NCBI GenBank assembly: GCA_913030895.1
Contig: CAJWGK010000003.1
Span: forward strand, 1-64,000
DNA length: 64,000 nt
Direction of reading: 5' to 3'
DNA from: an uncultured Flavobacteriaceae bacterium
Lineage (GTDB): Bacteria; Bacteroidota; Bacteroidia; Flavobacteriales; Flavobacteriaceae
Shown here: piece after piece, positions 1 through 10,415 of the stretch
Layout of the letters: each line of letters opens with the position of its first letter
Numbering within the stretch: the first letter of the stretch is position 1
The notes under the pieces: generated by a model
What the model was told of the DNA's origin: nothing
What the model saw: only the letters and a program-made list of their open reading frames with translations
Database searches by the model: none
Made by a program: the position numbers and the translations under genes

Positions 1-234
1 TATTTTTTATAATTCATCTATGAATTAAACTATAGTTATCAAATCCTAAATAATTTTTTAAATATTAAAACTAGTTTTTACTTTGCGTTATAATGACCTT
101 TAAACCTTATTCAAAACGGATATAGTTTTATGATTTTACCCTGTTTATGAATTTTACTCATTTTTTTTCTCATTTAATTTAGGGTGTATTTAAAAATTTT
201 TAACTTGGGGGTAACTAACCATAAATCATAAAAA

Positions 235-747
235 ATGAAAAAGTTTTTAAAATTAACTGCCCTATCTCTATTGCTATTTTCTTGTGAAACCAAAATAAAG
301 GAGGTTGAAGTCAACGCAAGTGCCGGCACACATTATCAAGGCGATGACAACGGAAAAAAGTTTTCTTTTGGTTCTGATCGTGATGCTGAAATAGCTGTTG
401 GACTGGTTCTTGCCTTTGCCAAAAAAGATTCACAGCTAATGATGGAAATTATGGCTGACTCAGCTGCCTATTTCCCCCCGATGGGATCAAAGCCTATAGT
501 CGCAACCAAAGATGAAATTCCTGGTATTGTTGAGCTACTTCATCAGCCATATGATTCTATCAACAGGAAAATTTGGAATGCTGTGCCACTAGTGAAAGAT
601 GGGGAGGATTTTTCAAAAGTAACCGTTACTTTTCTTGAGAAAAGGTACTTAAAAGACGGATCAGAGGAGTCTGTTGCCCTTGTTGATCGTATCTCCATTA
701 AGGACGGTAAGATTTTTAGGATCTATCAGTGGATGGGTGAGCGGTAA
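235..747 (+). CDS. Putative lipoprotein, NTF2/SnoaL-like fold possible
   Basis: ORF with N-terminal signal peptide and lipobox (LLLFSC); length and motif style compatible with an NTF2-like protein; hairpin terminator follows. Confidence 0.6.
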   Translation: MKKFLKLTALSLLLFSCETKIKEVEVNASAGTHYQGDDNGKKFSFGSDRDAEIAVGLVLAFAKKDSQLMMEIMADSAAYFPPMGSKPIVATKDEIPGIVELLHQPYDSINRKIWNAVPLVKDGEDFSKVTVTFLEKRYLKDGSEESVALVDRISIKDGKIFRIYQWMGER

Positions 748-771
748 ATACTTACTTCTAAATTAAATTTT

Positions 772-804
772 AAAAACCCTCACCTCTGTGAGGGTTTTTA
801 AAAA
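772..804 (+). terminator. Rho-independent-type hairpin terminator
   Basis: aaaaaccctcac-ctct-gtgagggttttt perfect stem with flanking A/T tracts, just after the 235-747 stop. Confidence 0.8.
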
Positions 805-848
805 TAATTACTCACTTATCTTAGAAACTATAAACTAATGTTTTCCAA

Positions 849-2729
849 ATGAAATATTTATTATCACTATTATTATTTTTCCAATTTGTTAATGCTCAAA
901 ATGTTCAAAGAATTGAACCACCAAACTGGTGGGTTGGAATGGAGCACAATGAAATTCAAATTTTATGTTATGGAGACGACATATCAACGCTTGTCCCAAA
1001 ATTAAGTGGCATAGATTCAGAAGAGGTCTTCATCACCAAGACTACAAGAACTGAAAACCCAAATTATTTGTTTATTGATTTAACGATTGACAGCAATGCA
1101 AAACCGCAGTCTTTAAAAATTGATTTTTTAAAGGGGAAAAAGAAAATCCAATCGGTTTCGTATGAATTATTTCAAAAAGATTCAAATGGAAGACCTGGTT
1201 TTGACAAAACAGATGTATTGTACCTGATCACTCCAGATAGATTTGCCAATGGAGATGTTTCCAACGATTATGACCCTAATTTAAAAGAAAAGCCTGCCCG
1301 AGAAAACAGAAGAGGAAGACACGGAGGAGATATTCAGGGTATGATTGATAATCTCGATTATATCGTAGATATGGGTTTTACCGCAATTTGGGTCAACCCT
1401 GTGCTAGAAAATGATATGGAAGAACATTCCTATCATGGTTATTCTACTACCGACTACTACAAGGTTGATCCTCGTTTTGGTACTAACGAATTGTACAGAA
1501 AACTATGTAAAGTGGCTAAAACCAAAGGCATTAAAATTGTTATGGATATGATTACCAATCACTCTGGTTCAGAGCATTGGTTTGTAAAAGATCCTCCAAC
1601 AAGAGATTGGATAAATTTTGGCGGAAAATACACCCAAACCAACCACGCACATTATACAGTTCAAGATCCATACGCTTCTGAATATGATAAAAAAGCATTT
1701 GCCGATGGATGGTTTGTAAAAACCATGCCTGATTTGAATCATAAAAATGAAATGATGGCAAAATACTTAACTCAGAATACGATTTGGTGGATTGAATATT
1801 CAGGAATTTCGGGAATTAGAATGGATACTTATCCCTACAATGACAAAGATTATATGACTGCGTGGTCTTGCGCAGTTACTGCAGAATATCCGAATTTTAC
1901 TTCAGTGGGAGAGGAGGCAACTAAGTTTGCCAATCCTTCGAATATTGCCTATTGGCAGTCGGGGAAACAGAATCATGACGGATACGAATCCTGTTTACCT
2001 AGTGTGCTTGACTTTGCTACCTGTAATGCATTTGTTGAGTCAATTCAAGATTTTGATGAAAAAAATAAATGGAAACCATGGCAGAAACTTTATTATACCA
2101 TATCCAATGATTACCTCTATGGCGATGCTTTTAACTTAGTTACCTTTCCTGACAACCATGATGGTGCTAGAATTTTCTCAAAGCTAAATGAAGACATCAA
2201 TAAATTTAAGATAGCAATGGTTTTCTTTGCTACCACCCGAGGTATTCCTCATTTTTATTATGGAGGCGAAATTTTAATGTCCAATAAATATCCTAGCGGG
2301 ATAAGGTCTGATTTTCCTGGTGGATGGCCTGGAGATGAGGTTAATGGATTTACGGGAATTGGTCTAACCGATATGCAAAAAGATGCACAGTCATTTGTAA
2401 AAAGATTATTGAACTGGAGAAAAAATAAAGAAGTAATTCATTATGGGAAATTAATGCAGTTTGCCCCATCGCTACCATCATACAATAAAAATGTCCCTCA
2501 CCCAGATGATTATGGTGTTTACACCTATTTTAGGTATAACGATGAAGAGGCAGTGATGGTGATGTTAAATAATAATGAGGAAACCAAAATTAATTTGGAT
2601 AAGTTTAGAGAGATAATCGATCATTATAATTTTGCTTATGACCCTATTAATGAGGTTGAAATTGATCTCGGTCAGTACCTTACTGTTCCAGCCAACTCAC
2701 CATTTATTTTAGAGTTAACCTCTAAATAA
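849..2729 (+). CDS. Secreted alpha-amylase family glycosyl hydrolase (neopullulanase/cyclomaltodextrinase-like)
   Basis: Signal peptide; GH13 motifs MDMITNHSG, GIRMDTYPY, VGEEA, FPDNHDGAR; N-terminal cyclomaltodextrinase-type domain. Confidence 0.9.
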   Translation: MKYLLSLLLFFQFVNAQNVQRIEPPNWWVGMEHNEIQILCYGDDISTLVPKLSGIDSEEVFITKTTRTENPNYLFIDLTIDSNAKPQSLKIDFLKGKKKIQSVSYELFQKDSNGRPGFDKTDVLYLITPDRFANGDVSNDYDPNLKEKPARENRRGRHGGDIQGMIDNLDYIVDMGFTAIWVNPVLENDMEEHSYHGYSTTDYYKVDPRFGTNELYRKLCKVAKTKGIKIVMDMITNHSGSEHWFVKDPPTRDWINFGGKYTQTNHAHYTVQDPYASEYDKKAFADGWFVKTMPDLNHKNEMMAKYLTQNTIWWIEYSGISGIRMDTYPYNDKDYMTAWSCAVTAEYPNFTSVGEEATKFANPSNIAYWQSGKQNHDGYESCLPSVLDFATCNAFVESIQDFDEKNKWKPWQKLYYTISNDYLYGDAFNLVTFPDNHDGARIFSKLNEDINKFKIAMVFFATTRGIPHFYYGGEILMSNKYPSGIRSDFPGGWPGDEVNGFTGIGLTDMQKDAQSFVKRLLNWRKNKEVIHYGKLMQFAPSLPSYNKNVPHPDDYGVYTYFRYNDEEAVMVMLNNNEETKINLDKFREIIDHYNFAYDPINEVEIDLGQYLTVPANSPFILELTSK

Positions 2730-2847
2730 AATTTAGAGAGATTTGTATAAATAATAGTATGTAAACCTCAAGAAACTAGACTGAAATAACATTTTTTTGG
2801 TTTTCATTAATTTTAAATTACATTGTATTTCAATTGAAACTACAATT

Positions 2848-3975
2848 ATGAAAGCTAAAAATTACCCGCGTAGAAAGTTTATTAACCACTTTTTGGGAGG
2901 AACTGCTACGCTAGCACTTTCTCCTCATCTATTAGCCCAAAACTTCAATATCTCAGAAGATGCAATCGACTGGTACGATTTGAAAGAATTAGGTGTTGAG
3001 GGGAAAGGTTGGAGTGATACTAAAAAGTATTTTGATCGGCTCCCGTCCAAAGCTGAAGGAATTGTTCGAAAACCGGTATGGGAATATTCACGTGATTCCG
3101 CAGGTATGTGTTTTCGTTTTATTTCAAATTCCCCAAATATATATGTAAGGTATAAGCTATATCGCGAAGAACTTTCGCTTTCTCATATGCCCGCAACAGG
3201 CGTTAGTGGTTTGGATCTTTATGCTCAAGATGGACAGGGTATAGATCGTTGGGTAGGAGTTGTAAGGCCTGAAGGCCAATCTGTGGATGCCACAATAGCC
3301 AGAGGTTTAAGTCCAGGGTCAAGACGATACACCCTTTATTTACCTTTGAGAAACGGCATTGAAGCTTTAGAAGTTGGGGTATTAAAAGAGAAAGCTTTTC
3401 AAGCCGTATCTCCGCGTAAAGAAAAACCCATTGTTTTTTATGGAACTTCAATAATACATGGTGCTTGTGCTTCCCGACCCGGGATGGCATTCCCTGCGAT
3501 ACTTGGTAGAAGGCTTAATCGACCCACTATCAATCTCGGTTTTGCAGGTAATGGTCGTATGGAGATTGAGGTAGCATCCCTACTTGCAGAGCTTGACCCG
3601 TGCGTTTATGTGATTGACTGTCTGCCCAACATGAACGAAACGGTAGTCGCTGAACGTACAGTCCCTTTAGTGAGAAAACTAAGAGAATCCCACAGTGAAA
3701 CCCCTATTTTGTTGGTTGAAGATCGAAGTTTTACCAACACGCGATTTTTCTCTCAAAAAAGAACACACCACGAAAAAAGTAGAACTGCTTTAAAAAATGC
3801 TTTTAGAACTTTACAAAACTCTGGTGTGAGCAATATATTTTATCTTGATGGGGATGCTTTATTAGGTCAGGATGGCGAGGCAGCAACAGATGGTTCCCAC
3901 CCAAGTGATCTTGGAATGGTTCGATATGCTGATGCTTATGAGCCTGTTTTAAGAACTATACTCAAACAGTTTTAA
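2848..3975 (+). CDS. SGNH-hydrolase-type esterase with N-terminal GxDLY domain, Tat-like signal
   Basis: Start reassigned from 2797 to ATG 2848 (MKAKNYPRRKFINHFLGG, twin-Arg); GLDLY motif; GTSIIHG nucleophile block; DGSHPSDLG catalytic D/H block. Confidence 0.8.
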   Translation: MKAKNYPRRKFINHFLGGTATLALSPHLLAQNFNISEDAIDWYDLKELGVEGKGWSDTKKYFDRLPSKAEGIVRKPVWEYSRDSAGMCFRFISNSPNIYVRYKLYREELSLSHMPATGVSGLDLYAQDGQGIDRWVGVVRPEGQSVDATIARGLSPGSRRYTLYLPLRNGIEALEVGVLKEKAFQAVSPRKEKPIVFYGTSIIHGACASRPGMAFPAILGRRLNRPTINLGFAGNGRMEIEVASLLAELDPCVYVIDCLPNMNETVVAERTVPLVRKLRESHSETPILLVEDRSFTNTRFFSQKRTHHEKSRTALKNAFRTLQNSGVSNIFYLDGDALLGQDGEAATDGSHPSDLGMVRYADAYEPVLRTILKQF

Positions 3976-4041
3976 AAACCGAGTTTTATCTACTAAAATA
4001 ACCTGGGAATTTTCCTAGCTTCTAACTGCTAATGGATAAGC

Positions 4042-5736
4042 TTAAATATTTCCCTTTTTCATCTCTTCGATTGCATGGTTAGCAGCACGAGCTGTTAAAG
4101 CCATGTAAGTAAGAGATGGATTTTGAGTTGAAGTAGAGGTCATACAAGCACCATCCGTCACAAAAACATTTTGGCAGTGATGAAGTTGATTCCATTTGTT
4201 TAGCAGGGATGTTTTTGGATCGTGTCCCATACGAACTCCTCCCATTTCATGGATGTCATTTCCAGGTATACGATTGTTGTCGATTGTTTGAATATTAGTA
4301 AAACCTGCCTTGCGATACATTTCCGAAAATTCATCAAAGAAATCTTTTAACATTTTCTCGTCGTTTTCGTCATAGTCAACAGCTACTTTTAGTTGAGGGA
4401 TACCCCAAGCGTCAACAAGATTTTCGTCAAGGCTGACCTGATTTTCTTCCTTAGGTATGGTCTCACCCATCATATGAGATCTTACACTCCAAGCATCTCC
4501 CTCTCCGCTATCCATTAAATTATCATGGAGTTCGTTACCCAAACCTGAAGTATTGTATTTCATAATTTTACGGGCTCCAAAACCAGCGGCATAACCTCTT
4601 AAAAAATCTGTTTCTTGACGGTGAACGTTTCTGAATCTTGGAACATAGGCAGAGGTTGGTTTTCGGCCATCTACACGTTTATCTTTATGACCTTCGTGTG
4701 TCGCAGTGACTACTCCTCTGTAATTATGAAAAGCAACATATTTACCGAGTAATCCACTATCATTTCCAAGTCCATTGGGAAATCGATCTGAAGTCGAATT
4801 CAACAAAATCAAATTTGAATTCAGCGCTGAAGCATTTAAGAAGATTACTTTAGCAAAATATTCTGTAACACTTTTAGTATGGGCGTCAATTACCCTTACC
4901 CCAATCGCCTTTTTCTTGTCTTCATCGTAGATTATCGAGTGAACTACACTATCGGGTTTTAGGGTCAAATTACCAGTTTTCATTGCCCAAGGAATTAAGG
5001 TTGAGTTGGCATTAAAATACCCTCCGAATGGGCAACCTCTTTGACATACGTTTCGACTAGCACATAATCCTCGTCCTTGAGCTACAAATATCGGTTTACT
5101 CTCCGTAAGATGGGCACATCTACCATAGATTACATGTCGATCCTCATAGTGTTTTTTTACTTCCTCGCTAAAGTAATCCTCTACGCAATTATTGCCAAAA
5201 GGTCTTAGAAAATCACCATCTGGAAGGACTTCAAGGCCATCTCTATTACCACTTACGCCAACAAATTTTTCCACGTAGGTATACCAAGGGTCTAAATCGC
5301 TATAACGTATGGGCCAATCTACTGCGAAACCGTCACGTGCAGGGCCTTCAAAATCTAAGTTGCTCCAACGTTGAACCTGTCTCGCCCACATGATTGATTT
5401 TCCTCCCACTTGATAACCACGAATCCACTGAAATGGTTTTTCTTGTACATAAGGGTGTTCGGCATCTTTAGTGAAAAAATGCATTGCATCTTCTCTAAAT
5501 GCATAACAACTATGTGCAATCGGATTGTCTTCCCTGACTTTGGCAGGAACATTTCCCCGATGTTTAAACTCCCAAGGCAACATGTTGGTAGTTGGATAGT
5601 CTTTTAAATGCTCTACATTTCTACCTCGTTCGAGCAATAAAGTTTTAAATCCCTGCTCACAAAATTCTTTTGCTGCCCATCCTCCGGACATGCCTGCACC
5701 TATAACAATGGTGTCAAAGTGGTTTTCTTTAATCAT
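4042..5736 (-). CDS. GMC family oxidoreductase (FAD flavoprotein subunit)
   Basis: N-terminal GAGMSGGWAAKEF Rossmann motif; C-terminal TDGACMTSTSTQNPSLTYMALTARAA. Confidence 0.9.
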   Translation of the reverse strand: MIKENHFDTIVIGAGMSGGWAAKEFCEQGFKTLLLERGRNVEHLKDYPTTNMLPWEFKHRGNVPAKVREDNPIAHSCYAFREDAMHFFTKDAEHPYVQEKPFQWIRGYQVGGKSIMWARQVQRWSNLDFEGPARDGFAVDWPIRYSDLDPWYTYVEKFVGVSGNRDGLEVLPDGDFLRPFGNNCVEDYFSEEVKKHYEDRHVIYGRCAHLTESKPIFVAQGRGLCASRNVCQRGCPFGGYFNANSTLIPWAMKTGNLTLKPDSVVHSIIYDEDKKKAIGVRVIDAHTKSVTEYFAKVIFLNASALNSNLILLNSTSDRFPNGLGNDSGLLGKYVAFHNYRGVVTATHEGHKDKRVDGRKPTSAYVPRFRNVHRQETDFLRGYAAGFGARKIMKYNTSGLGNELHDNLMDSGEGDAWSVRSHMMGETIPKEENQVSLDENLVDAWGIPQLKVAVDYDENDEKMLKDFFDEFSEMYRKAGFTNIQTIDNNRIPGNDIHEMGGVRMGHDPKTSLLNKWNQLHHCQNVFVTDGACMTSTSTQNPSLTYMALTARAANHAIEEMKKGNI

Positions 5737-5745
5737 TTTTTCAGT

Positions 5746-6240
5746 TTAAACTGGGACGCATCCTAAGTGGCGATTGGGGATAAACTCGTATTTTAAATAA
5801 GCTGTCATAAAATGTTCTGAAGTCATAAAATGACGTAGTGACCATTGTCGGGTTTTTGACATAAAATACCCCAAATCATCTTCCTGTTCAAGGGAATTTG
5901 ATACAATACTCATTTGTGTATCAGAATCCAAAGCATCGAATTCCTTAGAATAGGAATCAGCTATTTGTTTTCTTAATATTAATAAACCAGATTGAAATTT
6001 TTTAATCTCATTTTCAGTGAGTGCACCCTCAAATTGGTTTACGATAAATTCAACCCTAGTCTCCACAGTAGGAAATTTTTCATTTTTTGAAGGTAAAATA
6101 ACCTCAGATATTAAACCTATTAGGCGTTCACTCTTTTCTCCAATCTTTGATCCATTTGATGTGGACGAGGTACAATGTGTTAGCGTGGCAACTCCAGCAA
6201 AACCAACGGCAATGGTTTGTATGGCTTTTCTTCTTTTCAT
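5746..6240 (-). CDS. Gluconate 2-dehydrogenase subunit 3 family protein
   Basis: Directly upstream of the GMC oxidoreductase; N-terminal MKRRKAIQTIAVGFAGVATLTHC; family-typical length and sequence. Confidence 0.8.
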   Translation of the reverse strand: MKRRKAIQTIAVGFAGVATLTHCTSSTSNGSKIGEKSERLIGLISEVILPSKNEKFPTVETRVEFIVNQFEGALTENEIKKFQSGLLILRKQIADSYSKEFDALDSDTQMSIVSNSLEQEDDLGYFMSKTRQWSLRHFMTSEHFMTAYLKYEFIPNRHLGCVPV

Positions 6241-6456
6241 TTTTCAAATATACATTTTAATCCAAAAAAAAAAATTTAGCATCGATGGATTTTTTTTGCT
6301 CTCTATCCCAGTATATATTTAGTGATCACATTATTATACTCTTTGACCAGTTGATCTAAATATTTTACAGTAAGAAACCTAACAGCTTAATTTTATACCC
6401 TTACCTAGCCAATAAGAATAATTCCTTTCAGCAATTGTGTTATTTGGTTGGTGAAC

Positions 6457-8721
6457 TTAAACGTTTTCTTTTTTGATCAAATTCAGAGCAGAACCTTCTT
6501 TATACCATTCGATTTGTTGTTCATTATAGGTGTGATTAGCCACTACAGTATCGGTAGTACCATCAGAATGAACCACTTCAATTGTTAAAGGTCTTCCTGG
6601 AGCAAAATCAGCTAAATCTATAAAGTTAAAAATGTCATCCTCTTGGATAAGGTCATAATCATTTTCGTTGTCGAAAGTGATGCCCAACATACCTTGTTTT
6701 TTTAAATTAGTTTCGTGTATCCTTGCAAAGGATTTTACCAAAACTACTTTTACGCCCAGGTGGCGAGGTTCCATAGCGGCGTGCTCTCTTGAGGAGCCTT
6801 CGCCATAGTTATGATCACCCACAACTATAGTTGGGATCCCAGCGGCTTTGTAAGCTCTTTGTACATCGGGTACCCCACCATATTCGCCTGTCAGTTGATT
6901 TTTGACAAAATTGGTTTTTTCATTAAATGCATTAACTGCACCAATAAAACAATTATTAGAAATATTATCTAAGTGTCCTCGGAAACGCAACCATGGACCT
7001 GCCATAGAAATATGATCTGTAGTACATTTTCCGAAAGCTTTAATCAATAGTTTCGCTCCCGTCAAATTATTTCCATCCCAGGGCTCAAATGGCGTTAGAA
7101 GCTCAAGCCTTTCCGAGTTTGCCTTTACAACAACTTCCACAGAAGAACCATCGGCTTTAGGAGCCAAATAGCCGTTGTCTTCAACGTCAAAACCTTTCGG
7201 CGGAAGTTCTAAGCCAGTTGGTGCGTCGAGTTTAACTTCTTCTCCCTCCTCGTTGATCAAAATATCATTTATGGGGTTAAAATCTAAACGACCAGAAATC
7301 GCTACTGCAGCAACCATTTCAGGAGATGCTACAAAAGCATGAGTATTGGGATTGCCATCGGCACGCTTAGAAAAATTCCGGTTAAAGGAATGGATGATAG
7401 TGTTTTTTTCCGCTTTGTCTGCACCCGCTCTGTCCCATTGTCCAATACAAGGTCCACAGGCGTTGGTAAAAATCTTAGCGTCTAAATCCTCGAAGATTTC
7501 TAATAATCCGTCTCTCTCGGCAGTAAACCTAACTTGTTCAGATCCAGGATTAATTCCAAATTCAGCTTTGGTAATCAGTTTTTTGTCCACCGCTTGTTTA
7601 GCAATGCTCGCTGCTCTTGAAAGATCTTCATAGGAAGAGTTGGTGCAAGAACCAATTAATCCCCATTCAACTTTAATGGGCCAATCTCCGGCTTTAGCTC
7701 TAGAACTCATCTCGCTAACAGGAGTTGCCAGATCAGGAGTAAATGGCCCATTGATGTGCGGCATCAATTCATCAAGATTGATTTCAATGACTTGATCAAA
7801 ATATTTTTCGGGATCGGCATAAACTTCGGGATCTGCAGTAAGGTGCTCTTTTACTTCATTTGCGGCATTTGCCACATCGTCTCTTCCAGTAGCTCGAAGA
7901 TATCGCTCCATAGAAGCATCATAACCAAAGGTCGAGGTAGTCGCTCCAACTTCTGCTCCCATGTTGCATATTGTTCCTTTGCCGGTACATGACATCGATT
8001 CAGCGCCAGGACCAAAATATTCTATAATTGCACCCGTTCCCCCTTTCACGGTCAATATTCCCGCTACTTTCAAAATAACGTCCTTAGGGGCTGTCCAACC
8101 GTTAAGTTTTCCAGTGAGTTTCACACCTATTAGTTTAGGAAATTTAAGTTCCCAAGGCATACCTGCCATTACATCAACTGCATCTGCACCACCAACACCG
8201 ATAGCTACCATTCCCAAACCACCCGCATTAACCGTGTGAGAGTCAGTCCCAATCATCATCCCTCCCGGGAAGGCGTAGTTTTCTAAAACTACTTGGTGAA
8301 TGATACCTGCACCTGGCTTCCAAAAACCTATACCATATTTGTTAGATACGGATTCTAAGAAATTAAAAACTTCCGCACTACTTGTGTTAGCAGTTTTTAA
8401 ATCCTCAGTCGCCCCTTCTTTGGCTTGTATAAGGTGATCACAGTGAACTGTTGTGGGCACTGCAACACGGGGTTTTCCAGCTTGCATAAATTGAAGCAAT
8501 GCCATTTGAGCAGTAGCATCTTGGCATGCAATACGGTCAGGCGCAAAATCAACGTAATCGACACCGCGATTAAAAGTTTTACTGGGAAGCTTTTCCCACA
8601 AATGGGCATAAAGTATTTTTTCGGTAGACGTAAGGGGTCTTCCCAAAAGTTTTTTTGCAAGGTTCACACGTGTATCGAGCTGCGCATAGCTCTGCTTTAT
8701 TATGTCGATGTCAAAGGCCAT
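6457..8721 (-). CDS. Aconitate hydratase
   Basis: 754 aa; [60 protein letters not shown] motifs. Confidence 0.95.
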   Translation of the reverse strand: MAFDIDIIKQSYAQLDTRVNLAKKLLGRPLTSTEKILYAHLWEKLPSKTFNRGVDYVDFAPDRIACQDATAQMALLQFMQAGKPRVAVPTTVHCDHLIQAKEGATEDLKTANTSSAEVFNFLESVSNKYGIGFWKPGAGIIHQVVLENYAFPGGMMIGTDSHTVNAGGLGMVAIGVGGADAVDVMAGMPWELKFPKLIGVKLTGKLNGWTAPKDVILKVAGILTVKGGTGAIIEYFGPGAESMSCTGKGTICNMGAEVGATTSTFGYDASMERYLRATGRDDVANAANEVKEHLTADPEVYADPEKYFDQVIEINLDELMPHINGPFTPDLATPVSEMSSRAKAGDWPIKVEWGLIGSCTNSSYEDLSRAASIAKQAVDKKLITKAEFGINPGSEQVRFTAERDGLLEIFEDLDAKIFTNACGPCIGQWDRAGADKAEKNTIIHSFNRNFSKRADGNPNTHAFVASPEMVAAVAISGRLDFNPINDILINEEGEEVKLDAPTGLELPPKGFDVEDNGYLAPKADGSSVEVVVKANSERLELLTPFEPWDGNNLTGAKLLIKAFGKCTTDHISMAGPWLRFRGHLDNISNNCFIGAVNAFNEKTNFVKNQLTGEYGGVPDVQRAYKAAGIPTIVVGDHNYGEGSSREHAAMEPRHLGVKVVLVKSFARIHETNLKKQGMLGITFDNENDYDLIQEDDIFNFIDLADFAPGRPLTIEVVHSDGTTDTVVANHTYNEQQIEWYKEGSALNLIKKENV

Positions 8722-9028
8722 ATCAATTTAAATTTATTGAGCATAAAAGTACAAAATATGTTAGTATCATAATTTGTCAACTTGAGCTTTTGATACTATT
8801 ATTATTACAAATTACTTTTTTTTAAATTTTTGTCAAAAAACTCTAATTTTTTTGAACTTAAATTGCAGTACTCGTAAATGTCGTAGTTCACTCATTTACA
8901 CTTAAAGAAAGGGTACTAGTAAGTGTTTTTCTGAGTATCAATTTTATACCATCAAAAGGCCTTAAATTATTTCTTTAAAAAATAGGCAAAAATGTATAAA
9001 AATAAGACTGTAAATAATAAAAAATTTT

Positions 9029-9036
9029 TAAATTTG
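9029..9036 (+). promoter_or_regulatory. Candidate Bacteroidota -7 promoter element upstream of tuf
   Basis: TAAATTTG matches TAnnTTTG, 35 nt before the tuf ATG; no clear -33 element. Confidence 0.4.
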
Positions 9037-9070
9037 CAGCCTCTTAAACAATAAAGACACAATTTAAATT

Positions 9071-10258
9071 ATGGCTAAAGAAACTTTTGATCGGTCGAAA
9101 CCCCACTTAAACATTGGAACAATTGGCCACGTTGATCACGGTAAAACTACCTTAACGGCTGCGATTACAAAGGTACTTGCTGATGCAGGTATGTCTGAAG
9201 CAAAAAGCTTTGACCAAATTGATAACGCTCCTGAAGAAAAAGAACGTGGTATTACTATTAATACATCTCACGTTGAATATCAAACTGCTAACAGACACTA
9301 CGCTCACGTAGATTGTCCTGGTCACGCAGATTATGTGAAAAACATGGTAACTGGAGCTGCACAGATGGATGGAGCCATCCTTGTAGTTGCTGCTACAGAT
9401 GGTCCAATGCCACAAACACGTGAGCACATCCTTCTTGGACGCCAGGTTGGTGTTCCACGCATCGTTGTTTTCCTTAACAAAGCCGACATGGTCGATGATG
9501 AAGAATTACTAGAACTCGTTGAGATGGAAGTAAGAGAATTACTTTCTTTCTACGATTATGATGGAGACAATACTCCAGTAATACTAGGTTCAGCATTGGG
9601 AGCACTCAATGGAGAGCAAAAATGGGTTGATACAGTATTGAAATTGATGGAAGAAGTTGACGGTTGGATTGAATTGCCAAAACGTGACGTTGACAAAGAT
9701 TTCTTAATGCCTGTTGAAGATGTATTTTCAATTACAGGTCGTGGTACAGTTGCAACTGGTCGTATTGAAACTGGTGTTGCTAACACAGGTGACGCAGTTG
9801 ATATCATCGGGATGGGAGCTGAAAAGCTTGACTCTACCATTACAGGAGTTGAAATGTTCCGTAAGATATTAGACCGCGGTGAGGCAGGAGACAATGTTGG
9901 AATTTTACTTAGAGGTATTGAAAAAACCGATATCAAAAGAGGTATGGTTATCTGTAAGCCTGGTTCCGTTACTCCACATGCCAAATTTAAAGCGGAGGTA
10001 TATATATTGAAAAAAGAAGAAGGAGGTCGTCACACCCCATTCCATAACAACTATCGTCCGCAGTTCTATGTAAGAACCACTGACGTTACGGGTAACATTG
10101 TTTTACCTGACGGAGTTGAAATGGTAATGCCTGGAGATAACTTAACGATCACAGTAGACTTGATTCAGCCTATTGCTTTGAGTGTAGGTCTTAGATTTGC
10201 GATTCGTGAAGGTGGTAGAACCGTTGGAGCAGGTCAAGTTACTGAGATTTTAGACTAA
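9071..10258 (+). CDS. tuf: Translation elongation factor Tu
   Basis: [64 protein letters not shown]. Confidence 0.99.
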   Translation: MAKETFDRSKPHLNIGTIGHVDHGKTTLTAAITKVLADAGMSEAKSFDQIDNAPEEKERGITINTSHVEYQTANRHYAHVDCPGHADYVKNMVTGAAQMDGAILVVAATDGPMPQTREHILLGRQVGVPRIVVFLNKADMVDDEELLELVEMEVRELLSFYDYDGDNTPVILGSALGALNGEQKWVDTVLKLMEEVDGWIELPKRDVDKDFLMPVEDVFSITGRGTVATGRIETGVANTGDAVDIIGMGAEKLDSTITGVEMFRKILDRGEAGDNVGILLRGIEKTDIKRGMVICKPGSVTPHAKFKAEVYILKKEEGGRHTPFHNNYRPQFYVRTTDVTGNIVLPDGVEMVMPGDNLTITVDLIQPIALSVGLRFAIREGGRTVGAGQVTEILD

Positions 10259-10282
10259 AATAAAGTTTTTAAGATGATGCTC

Positions 10283-10311
10283 AAGGTGTCCACCGATGGT
10301 GGACGCCTTTT
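10283..10311 (+). terminator. Hairpin terminator after tuf
   Basis: aaggtgtccacc-gat-ggtggacgcctttt, 12-bp stem with one G-U. Confidence 0.8.
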
Positions 10312-10324
10312 GTGTCAAATAAAA

Positions 10325-10397
10325 ACGGGTTTAGCTCAGTTGGTAGAGCACTGGTCTCCAAAACCAGGTGTCGGGAGTTCGAGCCTCTCAACCCGTG
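10325..10397 (+). tRNA. tRNA-Trp (anticodon CCA)
   Basis: ACGGGTT/AACCCGT acceptor stem, D-arm agctcagttggtagagc, anticodon stem-loop ctggtctccaaaaccag, T-arm ggagttcgagcctc; G73; no encoded CCA. Confidence 0.93.
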
Positions 10398-10415
10398 CAA
10401 ATAACAGCAAAAAAG

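Noticed and set aside
9556-9984. 142-aa minus-strand ORF inside tuf
   Set aside because: Antisense of a highly conserved gene with low-complexity Ser/Pro composition; no start context or family signature.
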